36,891 nucleotides of DNA from a bacterium (GTDB lineage Bacteria; Desulfobacterota; DSWW01). This document shows, in pieces, positions 8,067 to 15,511 of the stretch. Under the pieces are notes generated by a model. That model saw nothing but the letters and a program-made list of their open reading frames with translations. It was not told where the DNA came from and ran no database searches. Every line of letters starts with the position of its first letter. Positions within the stretch are counted from its first letter, which is position 1. The stretch covers positions 1 to 36,891 of the forward strand of contig JANQFG010000156.1 in NCBI GenBank assembly GCA_028277985.1. Reading direction: 5' to 3'. Made by a program: the position numbers and the translations under genes.

Positions 8067-9395
8067 GTGGTCCTGGAGGGTGAGGCTTTGGCTTCCGTTC
8101 ATGCGGGCATTGCCGAGTTTGACCGGTTTCTGGGGGGATTCCAGCCCGGCGACAACGTGGTGTGGGCTGCGGAGTCCGGGACTTTCGTGCACAGCTTCGT
8201 GGGAGCCTTCCTAAAGGAGGCGGCGGCAGACCCTGACGGCGCCATTGTCTATGTGAATTCCAACTATGCCCCCCAAAGCATCTATCGCCGATTCGCGCAG
8301 GCATTGCCCGATGCCCGGTTCGTTCACGTGGATGCTTTCACCTACGGCAAGGGGGAGGGGGACGAAGTCTTCCGAAGCCACTACAAGGGCGCTGCGTTCC
8401 CTGACAACTTCGAGAACGTCTGCGTGGAGAACCCCTCGGATGCAGGATCATTCGACCGCGCCTTGTCTGCCGTCGAGGAGAGATACGGTGAAGGGGCGCG
8501 GTACGTCTTTGACAGCCTCACCGGCCTCAGTGAGCTCTGGGGTGGCGACCGGGACGTGCAGAGGTTCTTCACACGTCACTGCCCGAAGCTCTACGAGCTC
8601 CAGGCGGTTGCCTACTGGGCCGTTGAGAAGGAAGCGCACCCAAGCTCTTTTCTCGCCAACCTGACCCACATCACCCAGGTGGTGATCCAGCTCCGAAACG
8701 TGGAGGAGGGATTCTTCGAGCTGAAATTCCAGAAAGCAGAGGATCGGCCTTCCCGTATTCTCCACGATGTCTTGCGCTACCGGGTGGACGAAGAATCCAT
8801 CCAGTTTCTGGACAAGGTCCCGGCCCGGGAGCTTCGCATCGGAGACCGGATTCGAGAGCACCGAGTTGGAAAGGCACTGTCTCAGGCGGAACTGGCACGC
8901 ATGCTGGACGTCACGCCGAGTGCCCTGTGTCAGATCGAGAACAATCAGGTGCATCCCTCCCTGCCCCTGCTGCTGGATCTCTCCCACAATCTCGGCTGTT
9001 CCCTGGACGAGTTCTTCGGTGAGGTGACGGCGGGACAGGGCGGGCAAAAGGGCTTTCGGGTCCACAAGAAGAAGGACCAGACCGTGGCCAAGGCCGGAAA
9101 GGGCGCGGCCAAGTCCAAGATGGAGATACAAACCCTCCTGCCGGGAGACGGACAGACCCAGGGGATCACGCCCTACCTGCTGCGGCTGGGGCCGGGAGCG
9201 GAGGGCGCCAGGCCCTTTTTCGACCACAAAGGCCCTGAATTCGGCTGGATCGTGAGTGGTCTGTTGAAGATCGTGGTGGACCGGGAGGAGATCCTGCTCC
9301 GAAAAGGGGACAGCATCTATCTCGAGGACCAGACCCTTGGACGGTGGCGGAACGAGGGTACGGGCCGGGCGGAGCTGGTCTGGGTCCTGTGCTGA
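8067..9395 (+). CDS. RecA/KaiC-like domain fused to XRE HTH and cupin, putative regulator
   Basis: This 442-aa protein has a GTG start after a purine-rich GGAGGGAGCGAGG. Residues about 1-235 resemble a RecA/KaiC-type ATPase fold: a Walker-B-like YVFDSLTGLSELW is present, but the P-loop position reads AAESGTFVHS without the GKT/S signature, so ATP hydrolysis is doubtful. Residues about 252-306 are an XRE-type helix-turn-helix (SQAELARMLDVTPSALCQIE). Residues about 345-440 form a cupin with GPEFGWIVSG and KGDSIYLE. XRE-cupin proteins are common small-molecule-responsive regulators. It is 46 bp after the glutamate synthase gene, in the same direction, so it may regulate the nitrogen block. The effector is unknown. 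Confidence 0.75.
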   Translation: MVLEGEALASVHAGIAEFDRFLGGFQPGDNVVWAAESGTFVHSFVGAFLKEAAADPDGAIVYVNSNYAPQSIYRRFAQALPDARFVHVDAFTYGKGEGDEVFRSHYKGAAFPDNFENVCVENPSDAGSFDRALSAVEERYGEGARYVFDSLTGLSELWGGDRDVQRFFTRHCPKLYELQAVAYWAVEKEAHPSSFLANLTHITQVVIQLRNVEEGFFELKFQKAEDRPSRILHDVLRYRVDEESIQFLDKVPARELRIGDRIREHRVGKALSQAELARMLDVTPSALCQIENNQVHPSLPLLLDLSHNLGCSLDEFFGEVTAGQGGQKGFRVHKKKDQTVAKAGKGAAKSKMEIQTLLPGDGQTQGITPYLLRLGPGAEGARPFFDHKGPEFGWIVSGLLKIVVDREEILLRKGDSIYLEDQTLGRWRNEGTGRAELVWVLC

Positions 9396-9402
9396 CCCGA
9401 GC

Positions 9403-9431
9403 TTGACAAATCCTTTCTTATTGGGTATTTC
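9403..9431 (+). promoter_or_regulatory. Promoter of the second GltB2 gene
   Basis: A perfect -35 TTGACA lies at 9403-9408, only eight bases after the upstream stop codon. A weak -10 TATTTC lies at 9426-9431 with a 17-bp spacer. It would produce a leader of about 260 nt containing several hairpins. The weak -10 suggests either dependence on an activator or an alternative -10 nearby. Confidence 0.5.
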
Positions 9432-9438
9432 TGATAGT

Positions 9439-9457
9439 TGCACCTTGTGACGGTGCA
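9439..9457 (+). promoter_or_regulatory. Inverted repeat at the predicted transcript start
   Basis: TGCACC (9439-9444) and GGTGCA (9452-9457) form a perfect 6-bp inverted repeat with a 7-base centre, just downstream of the promoter. It could be a protein operator or a 5'-end hairpin. Confidence 0.4.
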
Positions 9458-9540
9458 GAGGGACACAAGGGTGTGTTCCTCGCGGCAGGGGAAAGGCCCC
9501 CTGCACTGGATTTGCCGTATTCGAGAAGACAAAGGTGTCT
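9458..9540 (+). promoter_or_regulatory. Three hexaloop hairpins, ANTAR-target-like antiterminator leader
   Basis: Three hairpins lie in series and each has a six-base loop with A at position 1 and G at position 4. Hairpin 1 has a 9-bp stem (9458-9466 with 9473-9481, one G-U) and loop AAGGGT. Hairpin 2 has a perfect 7-bp stem (9485-9491 with 9498-9504) and loop AAAGGC. Hairpin 3 has a 4-bp stem (9527-9530 with 9537-9540) and loop AAAGGT. Hairpin 3 uses bases 9533-9540 that also form the 5' arm of the terminator, so the two structures exclude each other. This is the known layout for antitermination by ANTAR-domain proteins such as EutV and NasR. No ANTAR protein is encoded in the window. Confidence 0.7.
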
Positions 9541-9568
9541 GCCGATTCGGGGCGGACACCTTTTTTTT
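9533..9568 (+). terminator. Intrinsic terminator in the second GltB2 leader (attenuator)
   Basis: An 11-bp stem (9533-9543 with 9551-9561, one G-T pair) has a 7-base loop, and the T-run covers 9561-9568. It lies between the promoter and the gene, so it is a premature terminator. Its 5' arm overlaps the last hexaloop hairpin, as in the glnA leader. From 9569 to 9699 I see only A/T-rich sequence and the gene's ribosome-binding region. Confidence 0.8.
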
Positions 9569-9699
9569 GTGCCTGCACCACGGGAAATTTTTTTTGTTTC
9601 AAGTGTTTAGTAACCCTAAATTGCTTTTCCTGGGCTTCCCCTTTTGCTTAATGCAGGGGAGCCGAAGCCGAGGAGGCCGAACCCAAACGGAGGAATGAG

Positions 9700-11283
9700 A
9701 TGAATCTGCACAGACCGAATGCGAACGAAGCCGTAATGACCGCCAACCGATCCCGTCATGTGGCGCCCCAGTCGGGCATCTGTACCCGCTGCATCGACGG
9801 GTGCCGCGGGAATTGCGATCTCTTCAGCTCGACCTTCCGCGGTAGGGAGCTGATCTACCCGGGGCCTTACGGGGAGACCACATCCGGAGCGGACAAGGAC
9901 TATCCAGTCGACTACTCGCACCTGAACATCATGGGCTATGCCCTGGGTGCCGAGGGAACGCAGGCGGATCCGGATCATGCCACCTTCCCGACGGTGAGCA
10001 CGGAATGCGAGTACGGCGTCGAGAACAAGGTGAAGATGAAGGTGCCGGTCTTCACGGGCGCGCTGGGAAGCACGGACATCGCCCGGAAGAACTGGGAACA
10101 CTTCGCCATAGGGGCCGCCATATCCGGGATCAGCCTCGTATGCGGGGAGAACGTCTGCGGGATCGATCCGCAGCTCGAGCTGGACAGCAACGGAAAGATC
10201 GTCGAGGCCCCGAACATGCGCTCCAGGGTCGAGCAGTACCGGCGCTACCACCAGGGCTACGGCGACATCCTTGTGCAGATGAACGTGGAAGACACGAAGT
10301 TCGGTGTTGCCGAGTACGTGGTTGAGAAGCTGGGTGTCGAGTGCGTGGAGCTGAAGTGGGGGCAGGGCGCCAAGTGCATCGGCGGCGAGATCAAGGTGGA
10401 CACTCTGGAAAGGGCGATCGAGCTGAAGAAGAGGGGCTACATCGTCACGCCCGACCCGGAAGACCCGGCCATGCAGGCCGCCTTCAAGGACGGGGCGATC
10501 AAGCAGTTCGAGAGGCATTCCCGGCTCGGCTTCGTGGACCAGGAAGGCTTCATGAAAGAGGTCGAGAGGCTTCGAAGCCTGGGAGCCAAGCGTGTGACCC
10601 TGAAGACCGGCGCCTACCCGATGCGCGAGCTGGCCATGGCGATCAAATGGTCCTCTGCAGCGAAGATCGACCTGCTGACCATCGACGGTGCTCCCGGCGG
10701 AACGGGCATGAGCCCCTGGCGCATGATGTGCGAGTGGGGAATCCCTTCCATCTACCTGCACTCAATGGCCGTTGAGCTCAGCGACAGGCTGGCCAAGCGA
10801 GGGGAGTGGGTGCCGGATCTCGCTTTCGCAGGCGGATTCTCCTCTGAGGATCACATCTTCAAGTGCATCGCCCTTGGCGCTCCCTATGTGAAGGCCGTTT
10901 GCATGGGCCGGGGCTTGATGATTCCGGGTATGGTCGGCAAGAACATCGATCGCTGGCTCAAGGGTGAGGACGGTGGGCTGCCGAAGACCGTATCCAAGTA
11001 CGGTGCCACCAAGGAAGAGATCTTCGTCTGCTACGAAGAGATCAAGGAAAAATTCGGTGCCGATGCCGACACCATGCCGCTCGGCGCGATCGGTATCTAC
11101 AGCGCGACGGAAAAGCTTCGCGTGGGTCTGCAGCAGCTGATGGCAGGCGCCAGGAAGTGGAAGACGGACCTGATCGGCAGGTTCGATCTGACCTCCCTGA
11201 CCGAGGAGTGTGCCAAGGTGACGGGCATCCCCTACGTGATGGACTCTTACCGTGAAGAGGCCCTTCGCATCATCGACGGCTAG
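9700..11283 (+). CDS. Stand-alone GltB2-type FMN-binding glutamate synthase-like protein
   Basis: This 527-aa protein starts after GGAGGAATGAG. It begins with a Cys cluster at residues 28, 31, 35 and 39, unlike the ferredoxins of the larger paralogue. It then has a glutamate-synthase-like TIM barrel: VELKWGQGAKCIGG corresponds to the substrate-binding QGAKPG region, GAPGGTGMSPW to the FMN-binding GGTG loop, and FAGGFSSEDHIFKCIALGAPYVKAVCMGRG to the phosphate-binding end. It lacks the C-terminal Cys cluster of the other GltB2. It could be an alternative glutamate synthase or an oxidoreductase acting on another amino acid. It is transcribed alone behind an attenuator that resembles the glnA one, supporting a nitrogen-related role. 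Confidence 0.85.
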   Translation: MNLHRPNANEAVMTANRSRHVAPQSGICTRCIDGCRGNCDLFSSTFRGRELIYPGPYGETTSGADKDYPVDYSHLNIMGYALGAEGTQADPDHATFPTVSTECEYGVENKVKMKVPVFTGALGSTDIARKNWEHFAIGAAISGISLVCGENVCGIDPQLELDSNGKIVEAPNMRSRVEQYRRYHQGYGDILVQMNVEDTKFGVAEYVVEKLGVECVELKWGQGAKCIGGEIKVDTLERAIELKKRGYIVTPDPEDPAMQAAFKDGAIKQFERHSRLGFVDQEGFMKEVERLRSLGAKRVTLKTGAYPMRELAMAIKWSSAAKIDLLTIDGAPGGTGMSPWRMMCEWGIPSIYLHSMAVELSDRLAKRGEWVPDLAFAGGFSSEDHIFKCIALGAPYVKAVCMGRGLMIPGMVGKNIDRWLKGEDGGLPKTVSKYGATKEEIFVCYEEIKEKFGADADTMPLGAIGIYSATEKLRVGLQQLMAGARKWKTDLIGRFDLTSLTEECAKVTGIPYVMDSYREEALRIIDG

Positions 11284-11315
11284 AGGCATTCGACACATCC
11301 ATATGGGCAAAGAGG

Positions 11316-11345
11316 CGGCCGTCCGCAAGGACGGCCGTTTTTTTT
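11316..11345 (+). terminator. Intrinsic terminator after the second GltB2 gene
   Basis: A perfect 9-bp stem (11316-11324 with 11329-11337) has a GCAA tetraloop followed by eight T (11338-11345). It ends the 9700-11283 transcript. Confidence 0.9.
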
Positions 11346-11363
11346 GCTGGTGCCTGGTCTGCT

Positions 11364-11596
11364 TCGTCCTCGTCGTCGTCCTCGTCCTCGAAATCAGTTG
11401 CTGTACCCGATCAGGTATTCGAGCGGACACGAAGGATAACACCAGAAAGGCCCTCCCTTCCTTCTCAGAGTGTATCCGGTTTCTGCGGCCTTTTGTCCCA
11501 TGTGTCCCCAGATGCTATTCTGAAGTGCGTACGAAACCGTTCCCGTGTGTGCGCGTCCGTGCCCGAATTCGAGGACGAGGACGACGACGAGGACGA
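11364..11596. mobile_element. MITE-like element with perfect 29-bp inverted ends
   Basis: Positions 11364-11392 and 11568-11596 are perfect inverted copies of a 29-bp sequence built on TCGTCC/TCGTCG repeats. They bound a 233-bp unit with no convincing gene. A second, shorter unit with the same TCGTCCTCGTCCTC arm in inverted pairs lies at 20948-21089. The two also share a CTATCA motif just outside an arm. This fits a dispersed non-autonomous repeat. The region fills the gap between the terminator at 11345 and the next gene, and a promoter for that gene is not obvious in it. Confidence 0.6.
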
Positions 11597-11629
11597 GAAC
11601 GATTGATAGCCCTTACGAAAGGATCTCCT

Positions 11630-12619
11630 ATGGCGTTCCGTGTCTCTCCGGTCTGGTGGCCCTTGCTCGCCGTCGCCTCGCCGGCCCTCGTTCCCTGGAT
11701 GATGAGCAAGAATCATCGTTTCAAGGAGAACCGAGAAGAGGCGGTCCGGATAAACGAGGAAAGAATACGGGCGGCCGCATCCCTTTCCCTGCCCGCGTTG
11801 GACCAGGTAGAGCTCACCGTCGTTCTGGAGCACGAGCACGAAGAGGGATTCAAAGGCGAGCCGGGCGTGTCCTACCTCCTCCGTACCGATCAAGGCTCCC
11901 TGCTGTATGACATAGGGTTCGGAGGGCAGTACACAAACTTCTCGAACAACACCTCCCTTCTCGGTCTCAAGATGGCGGATGTGGATGGCCTCGCGATTTC
12001 TCACCTTCACGCAGACCACATGGGCGGCCTGAAGGCGCAGCGCAGCCGCCAGGTGAGCCTGCCCGAGGAGTTCGGCCCGGCAGGAGGCAAGCCCTGCTAT
12101 CTGCCGGACACGGCTCAGGCGGAGGGTTTCGACGTTCGCATTACGTTCGAACCGGGGATGCTGACCGGGGGGATTGCATCGACAGGGCCGCTTGCCAGGA
12201 GCCTCTACTTCTTCGGGTTGACCCAGGAGCAGGCCCTGGTGGCGCACGTGAAGGGTAAAGGCCTTCTCGTGCTGACGGGATGCGGGCATCCTACCATCGA
12301 GGTCATCATCCGCATGGTGAGGCAATTGTCGGACGAGCCGATCTACGCGATTGGCGGCGGCCTGCATTTCCCGGTCACCGAGGGAAGGGGCAACTACGGG
12401 GGCTTCCAGTTGCAGATGATCGTCGGCACCGGCAAACCCTGGTGGGAGCGGGTAACCGACTCGGACCTGACGAGCACGATTCAGGCGATCCGGAAGGAAA
12501 ACCCGCAGAGGCTTCTCCTTTCGGCCCACGATACCTGCGATCATGCCCTGCACCGTATCTCACGGGAAGTGGATGCGGAGGTGGAGATTCTCAAGGCCGG
12601 GGCGACTTATGTACTGTAG
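11630..12619 (+). CDS. Metallo-beta-lactamase-fold hydrolase, COG1237-like, membrane-anchored
   Basis: The 329-aa reading uses the ATG at 11630, preceded by AAAGGAT. Longer readings run through the MITE-like repeat and are not believed. Residues about 1-23 are hydrophobic and could anchor the protein or act as a signal. The metal-binding motif HLHADH is at residues 125-130. A later TGCGHPTIEVI and GGGLHFP are typical of the COG1237 group, which includes an archaeal pterin-related phosphate synthase and many uncharacterised hydrolases. The substrate cannot be told from sequence. It lies 33 bp ahead of glpA in the same direction and may be co-transcribed with glpABC. Confidence 0.75.
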   Translation: MAFRVSPVWWPLLAVASPALVPWMMSKNHRFKENREEAVRINEERIRAAASLSLPALDQVELTVVLEHEHEEGFKGEPGVSYLLRTDQGSLLYDIGFGGQYTNFSNNTSLLGLKMADVDGLAISHLHADHMGGLKAQRSRQVSLPEEFGPAGGKPCYLPDTAQAEGFDVRITFEPGMLTGGIASTGPLARSLYFFGLTQEQALVAHVKGKGLLVLTGCGHPTIEVIIRMVRQLSDEPIYAIGGGLHFPVTEGRGNYGGFQLQMIVGTGKPWWERVTDSDLTSTIQAIRKENPQRLLLSAHDTCDHALHRISREVDAEVEILKAGATYVL

Positions 12620-12652
12620 GGACGAGATGGAAGCGGACAAGGGCTTGAGGCC

Positions 12653-14203
12653 ATGAGGATCGAGACCCAAGTTCTGGTCATCGGCGGAGGGTTGACCGGA
12701 GCGGGCATCCTGCGGGACCTCGCCATGCGAGGTGTCAGGGCGGTGCTCTTCGAGCGGAGGGACCTGAATGCGGGTGCCTCGGGTGCGAACCACGGGTTGC
12801 TCCACAGCGGCGGACGATACGTCATGACCGACCCTGCCTCTGCAGAGGAATGCGTCCGAGAGAACAAGGTACTCAAGAGGATCGCCTCGGGTTGTGTTGA
12901 AGATACGGGCGGCCTGTTCGTCGCCTTGGAAGAGGACAAGGACGAATTCATTGCGGACTTCATGTCTTCGGCGGATCGGATCGGGCTTTCGGCCGAGCTT
13001 GCGGACCCGAAGGAGGTCATCGAGGAGGAGCCTTCTCTTCACCCGCAGATCAAGGCCGCGATTCGTGTGCCGGATGCATCCATCAACCCCTTCCTGACGA
13101 CACTGGCCAATCTCGAAGCTGCACAAAGCCTTGGTGCGCGGGTCTTTTTCTATACCCAGGTGACCTCCATGGAGCGTGACGGCAGGCGCATCACGCGGGT
13201 GGAGGCGATTCAGCCGAAGACCGGGGAGCCCGTGGAGGTTCTGGCCGAACAGGTGGTCAGCGCGGCAGGCCCCTGGGTCGATCAGATCGGCGCCCTTGCC
13301 GGCGTCGACGTGCGTATCGCCTATTCAAAGGGCAGCCTGCTGATCACCAACTCTCGGCTGGTCGATCGGGTCATCAACCGGTTGAGACCCCCTTCGGACG
13401 GCGACATCGTCGTGCCCGGGGAGACCGTGACGATCACCGGAACCAACTCGATTCGAGTGGAGAATCTGGATCATCTGAGAACGAGCGCGTCCGAGGTGGA
13501 CTGTCTGGTCGCCGAGGCGTCCAAGATGGTGCCCGCCTTGGGGACGGCCCGGTTCATCAGGGCCTATGCAGGCGTCCGTCCGCTGGTTCTCGACGACCCG
13601 GGAGAGGCGGACAGGGAGATCACCAGGACCTTTACCGTCTTCGACCACGAAAAAGACGGTCTCGATAATCTCGTGAGCGTTGCAGGAGGAAAGCTGACCA
13701 CCTATCGTCTGATGGCGGAGAAGGTGGTCGATCGGGTGTGCCGGCGGCTCGGTGTTAAGAACCCTTGCCGGACGGCCGAAGTCCCGCTTCCGGGAAGTGA
13801 GGAGAACCAGGTCCTGGATGCAGGGCAGAGGCTCGAACGGTTGCGGGTCTCCTCGCCCGACGGCGCGGTCATATGCGAGTGCGAAATGGTTGGGCGGCAG
13901 CAGGTCGAGGAGATCGTAACGGAGCTCAGAAAGAACGGGCATCCTGTAGACCCGAATGCGGTTCGGCTTCGGTCCCGTCTCGGCATGGGCTCTTGTCAGG
14001 GTGGTTTCTGCGGGTACCGTACGATCGGATATCTCTACGAGCGGGATCATGTTACGCACAAGAAAGGGAACGAGCTGCTCGCCGATTTTCTGGAGAAGCG
14101 CTGGAACGGGATCAAGCCGATGCTCTGGGGAGAGCAGTTGCGACAGGAACAGCTTCTGGAGGCGATTTACTGCGGAAGCCTGAATATAGACGGAAATCTG
14201 TAA
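12653..14203 (+). CDS. glpA: Anaerobic glycerol-3-phosphate dehydrogenase subunit A
   Basis: This 516-aa FAD enzyme oxidises glycerol-3-phosphate to dihydroxyacetone phosphate. The N-terminal Rossmann motif is VIGGGLTGAGILRDLAMRG, and ASGANHGLLHSGGRY matches the GlpA/GlpD FAD region. A C-terminal BFD-like [2Fe-2S] region carries Cys408, Cys410, Cys448 and Cys453 (ICECE and GSCQGGFC). This tail distinguishes anaerobic GlpA from aerobic GlpD. It is the first gene of glpABC, with three bases between its stop and glpB. Electrons should pass through GlpB and the Fe-S subunit GlpC to the quinone pool or another membrane acceptor. Confidence 0.93.
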   Translation: MRIETQVLVIGGGLTGAGILRDLAMRGVRAVLFERRDLNAGASGANHGLLHSGGRYVMTDPASAEECVRENKVLKRIASGCVEDTGGLFVALEEDKDEFIADFMSSADRIGLSAELADPKEVIEEEPSLHPQIKAAIRVPDASINPFLTTLANLEAAQSLGARVFFYTQVTSMERDGRRITRVEAIQPKTGEPVEVLAEQVVSAAGPWVDQIGALAGVDVRIAYSKGSLLITNSRLVDRVINRLRPPSDGDIVVPGETVTITGTNSIRVENLDHLRTSASEVDCLVAEASKMVPALGTARFIRAYAGVRPLVLDDPGEADREITRTFTVFDHEKDGLDNLVSVAGGKLTTYRLMAEKVVDRVCRRLGVKNPCRTAEVPLPGSEENQVLDAGQRLERLRVSSPDGAVICECEMVGRQQVEEIVTELRKNGHPVDPNAVRLRSRLGMGSCQGGFCGYRTIGYLYERDHVTHKKGNELLADFLEKRWNGIKPMLWGEQLRQEQLLEAIYCGSLNIDGNL

Positions 14204-14206
14204 TCC

Positions 14207-15511
14207 ATGAAGACGGAATGTGATCTGTTGATCGTCGGTGGAGGGCTTACGGGTCTCGTCGCAGCATGGCGGGCGCGTCGGGCAGGGCTCGAGACCGTCG
14301 TGGTCGCTCAAGGTCCCGGCAGCCTGCCTTTCACGTCGGGCGCCCTTGATCTGCTTGCCGTCTATCCCACCGAGACGAAACGGTACCGGGTCCGCCCCTG
14401 GGAGGCCGTGTCCGAGCTGATCGAAACAGAACCGAACCACCCGTATGGACGCGTGGGCCTGCGGGGTGTTCGAACCGCTGTCGAGGATTTTCTCTCCTAC
14501 CTGGAGGCGAGTCCGCTCGCCTACTACCGAAGGGAAGAGGAAAACATGGCGATCGTGACGGGGGCGGGGACGATCAAGCCAACCTATGCCGTCTCGGCGA
14601 GCATGAAGAAGAACCGGCTGGCCTGGAGTCAGCGCAAGCCGGCCCTCATCCTCGGCTTCGAGGGCCTCGCCGATTTTGCACCTGAGCAGGTGGTCTCGAA
14701 TCTTCAGGACCGATGGAACGGGCTTCGGTCCGCGCGGCTCGATCGTACCGTGCTGCTCGACAGCAGCCGACGGCTCACGGTGGCCCAGCTCGCCGCAGAC
14801 TTTGAAAGACGCGAGTTTCGTGACCGTTTTTCAGAGGCCGTGAAACCGCAGCTGGGGCAGTCGAAGTTCCTCGGGCTGCCCGCGGTCCTCGGGTTCGATC
14901 GTGTTGCCGACATCTGTCGGGATCTGGAGGAGAAGCTCGGTGTAGAGGTGTTCGAGATCCCGCTGCTTTCCCCCTCCCTTCCCGGAATGCGTCTGGCGGA
15001 TATGCTCAAGCGAGATCTGGTGGCCTCTGGTGCGGACTACCGGCAGGGAGCGCCGGTCGAGAAACTCGAAGCGCAGGGAAAAGAGATCACCGTCGCGCAC
15101 CGGGCAGGCAAGAACCGGTCGGAGCAGATCCTTGCCCGGCACGTGGTTGTCGCAACGGGCAGGTTCTTCGGCAGGGGTCTGGAGGCGAGCCAGCATGGCG
15201 TGCGGGAGACCCTGCTCGACCTGCGGGTAGAGGCACCTCAGAATCGCGACAACTGGCACATGTCGAGCTTTCTCGGTGCGCCCGGTCACCCCATCAACCG
15301 GGTGGGCGTAAGGGTCGGCCGAGACCTGCGGCCTGTCGGCACGGACGGTCTGCCCCTGTACGAGAATGTCTTCGTGGCGGGCGCCGTGCTCGCGTGCCAT
15401 GACTGGGTGCGCGAGAAATCGGGCGCAGGCATTTCCCTGGCGACGGGGCATGCAGCGGTCGAATCGGTCCTTGCGCATCGAAGGCGAGCGAACAAGAAGG
15501 ACAGCGCGTGA
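14207..15511 (+). CDS. glpB: Anaerobic glycerol-3-phosphate dehydrogenase subunit B
   Basis: This 434-aa flavoprotein subunit of the GlpABC complex has an N-terminal dinucleotide-binding motif LLIVGGGLTGLVAAWRARRAG and the family-typical LPFTSGALDLLAV segment soon after. The length is close to known GlpB proteins (about 420 aa). The C-terminus contains DGLPLYENVFVAGAVLACHDW, a typical end of this family. It sits between glpA and glpC, and its stop overlaps the glpC GTG start by four bases, which indicates translational coupling. Its role is inferred from the family: linking the GlpA dehydrogenase to the Fe-S subunit. Confidence 0.9.
   Translation: MKTECDLLIVGGGLTGLVAAWRARRAGLETVVVAQGPGSLPFTSGALDLLAVYPTETKRYRVRPWEAVSELIETEPNHPYGRVGLRGVRTAVEDFLSYLEASPLAYYRREEENMAIVTGAGTIKPTYAVSASMKKNRLAWSQRKPALILGFEGLADFAPEQVVSNLQDRWNGLRSARLDRTVLLDSSRRLTVAQLAADFERREFRDRFSEAVKPQLGQSKFLGLPAVLGFDRVADICRDLEEKLGVEVFEIPLLSPSLPGMRLADMLKRDLVASGADYRQGAPVEKLEAQGKEITVAHRAGKNRSEQILARHVVVATGRFFGRGLEASQHGVRETLLDLRVEAPQNRDNWHMSSFLGAPGHPINRVGVRVGRDLRPVGTDGLPLYENVFVAGAVLACHDWVREKSGAGISLATGHAAVESVLAHRRRANKKDSA

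Noticed and set aside
11252..11629. Upstream extension of the COG1237-like gene
   Set aside because: It would read through a terminator and the MITE-like repeat. The ATG at 11630 has the ribosome-binding site and begins the family-like sequence.
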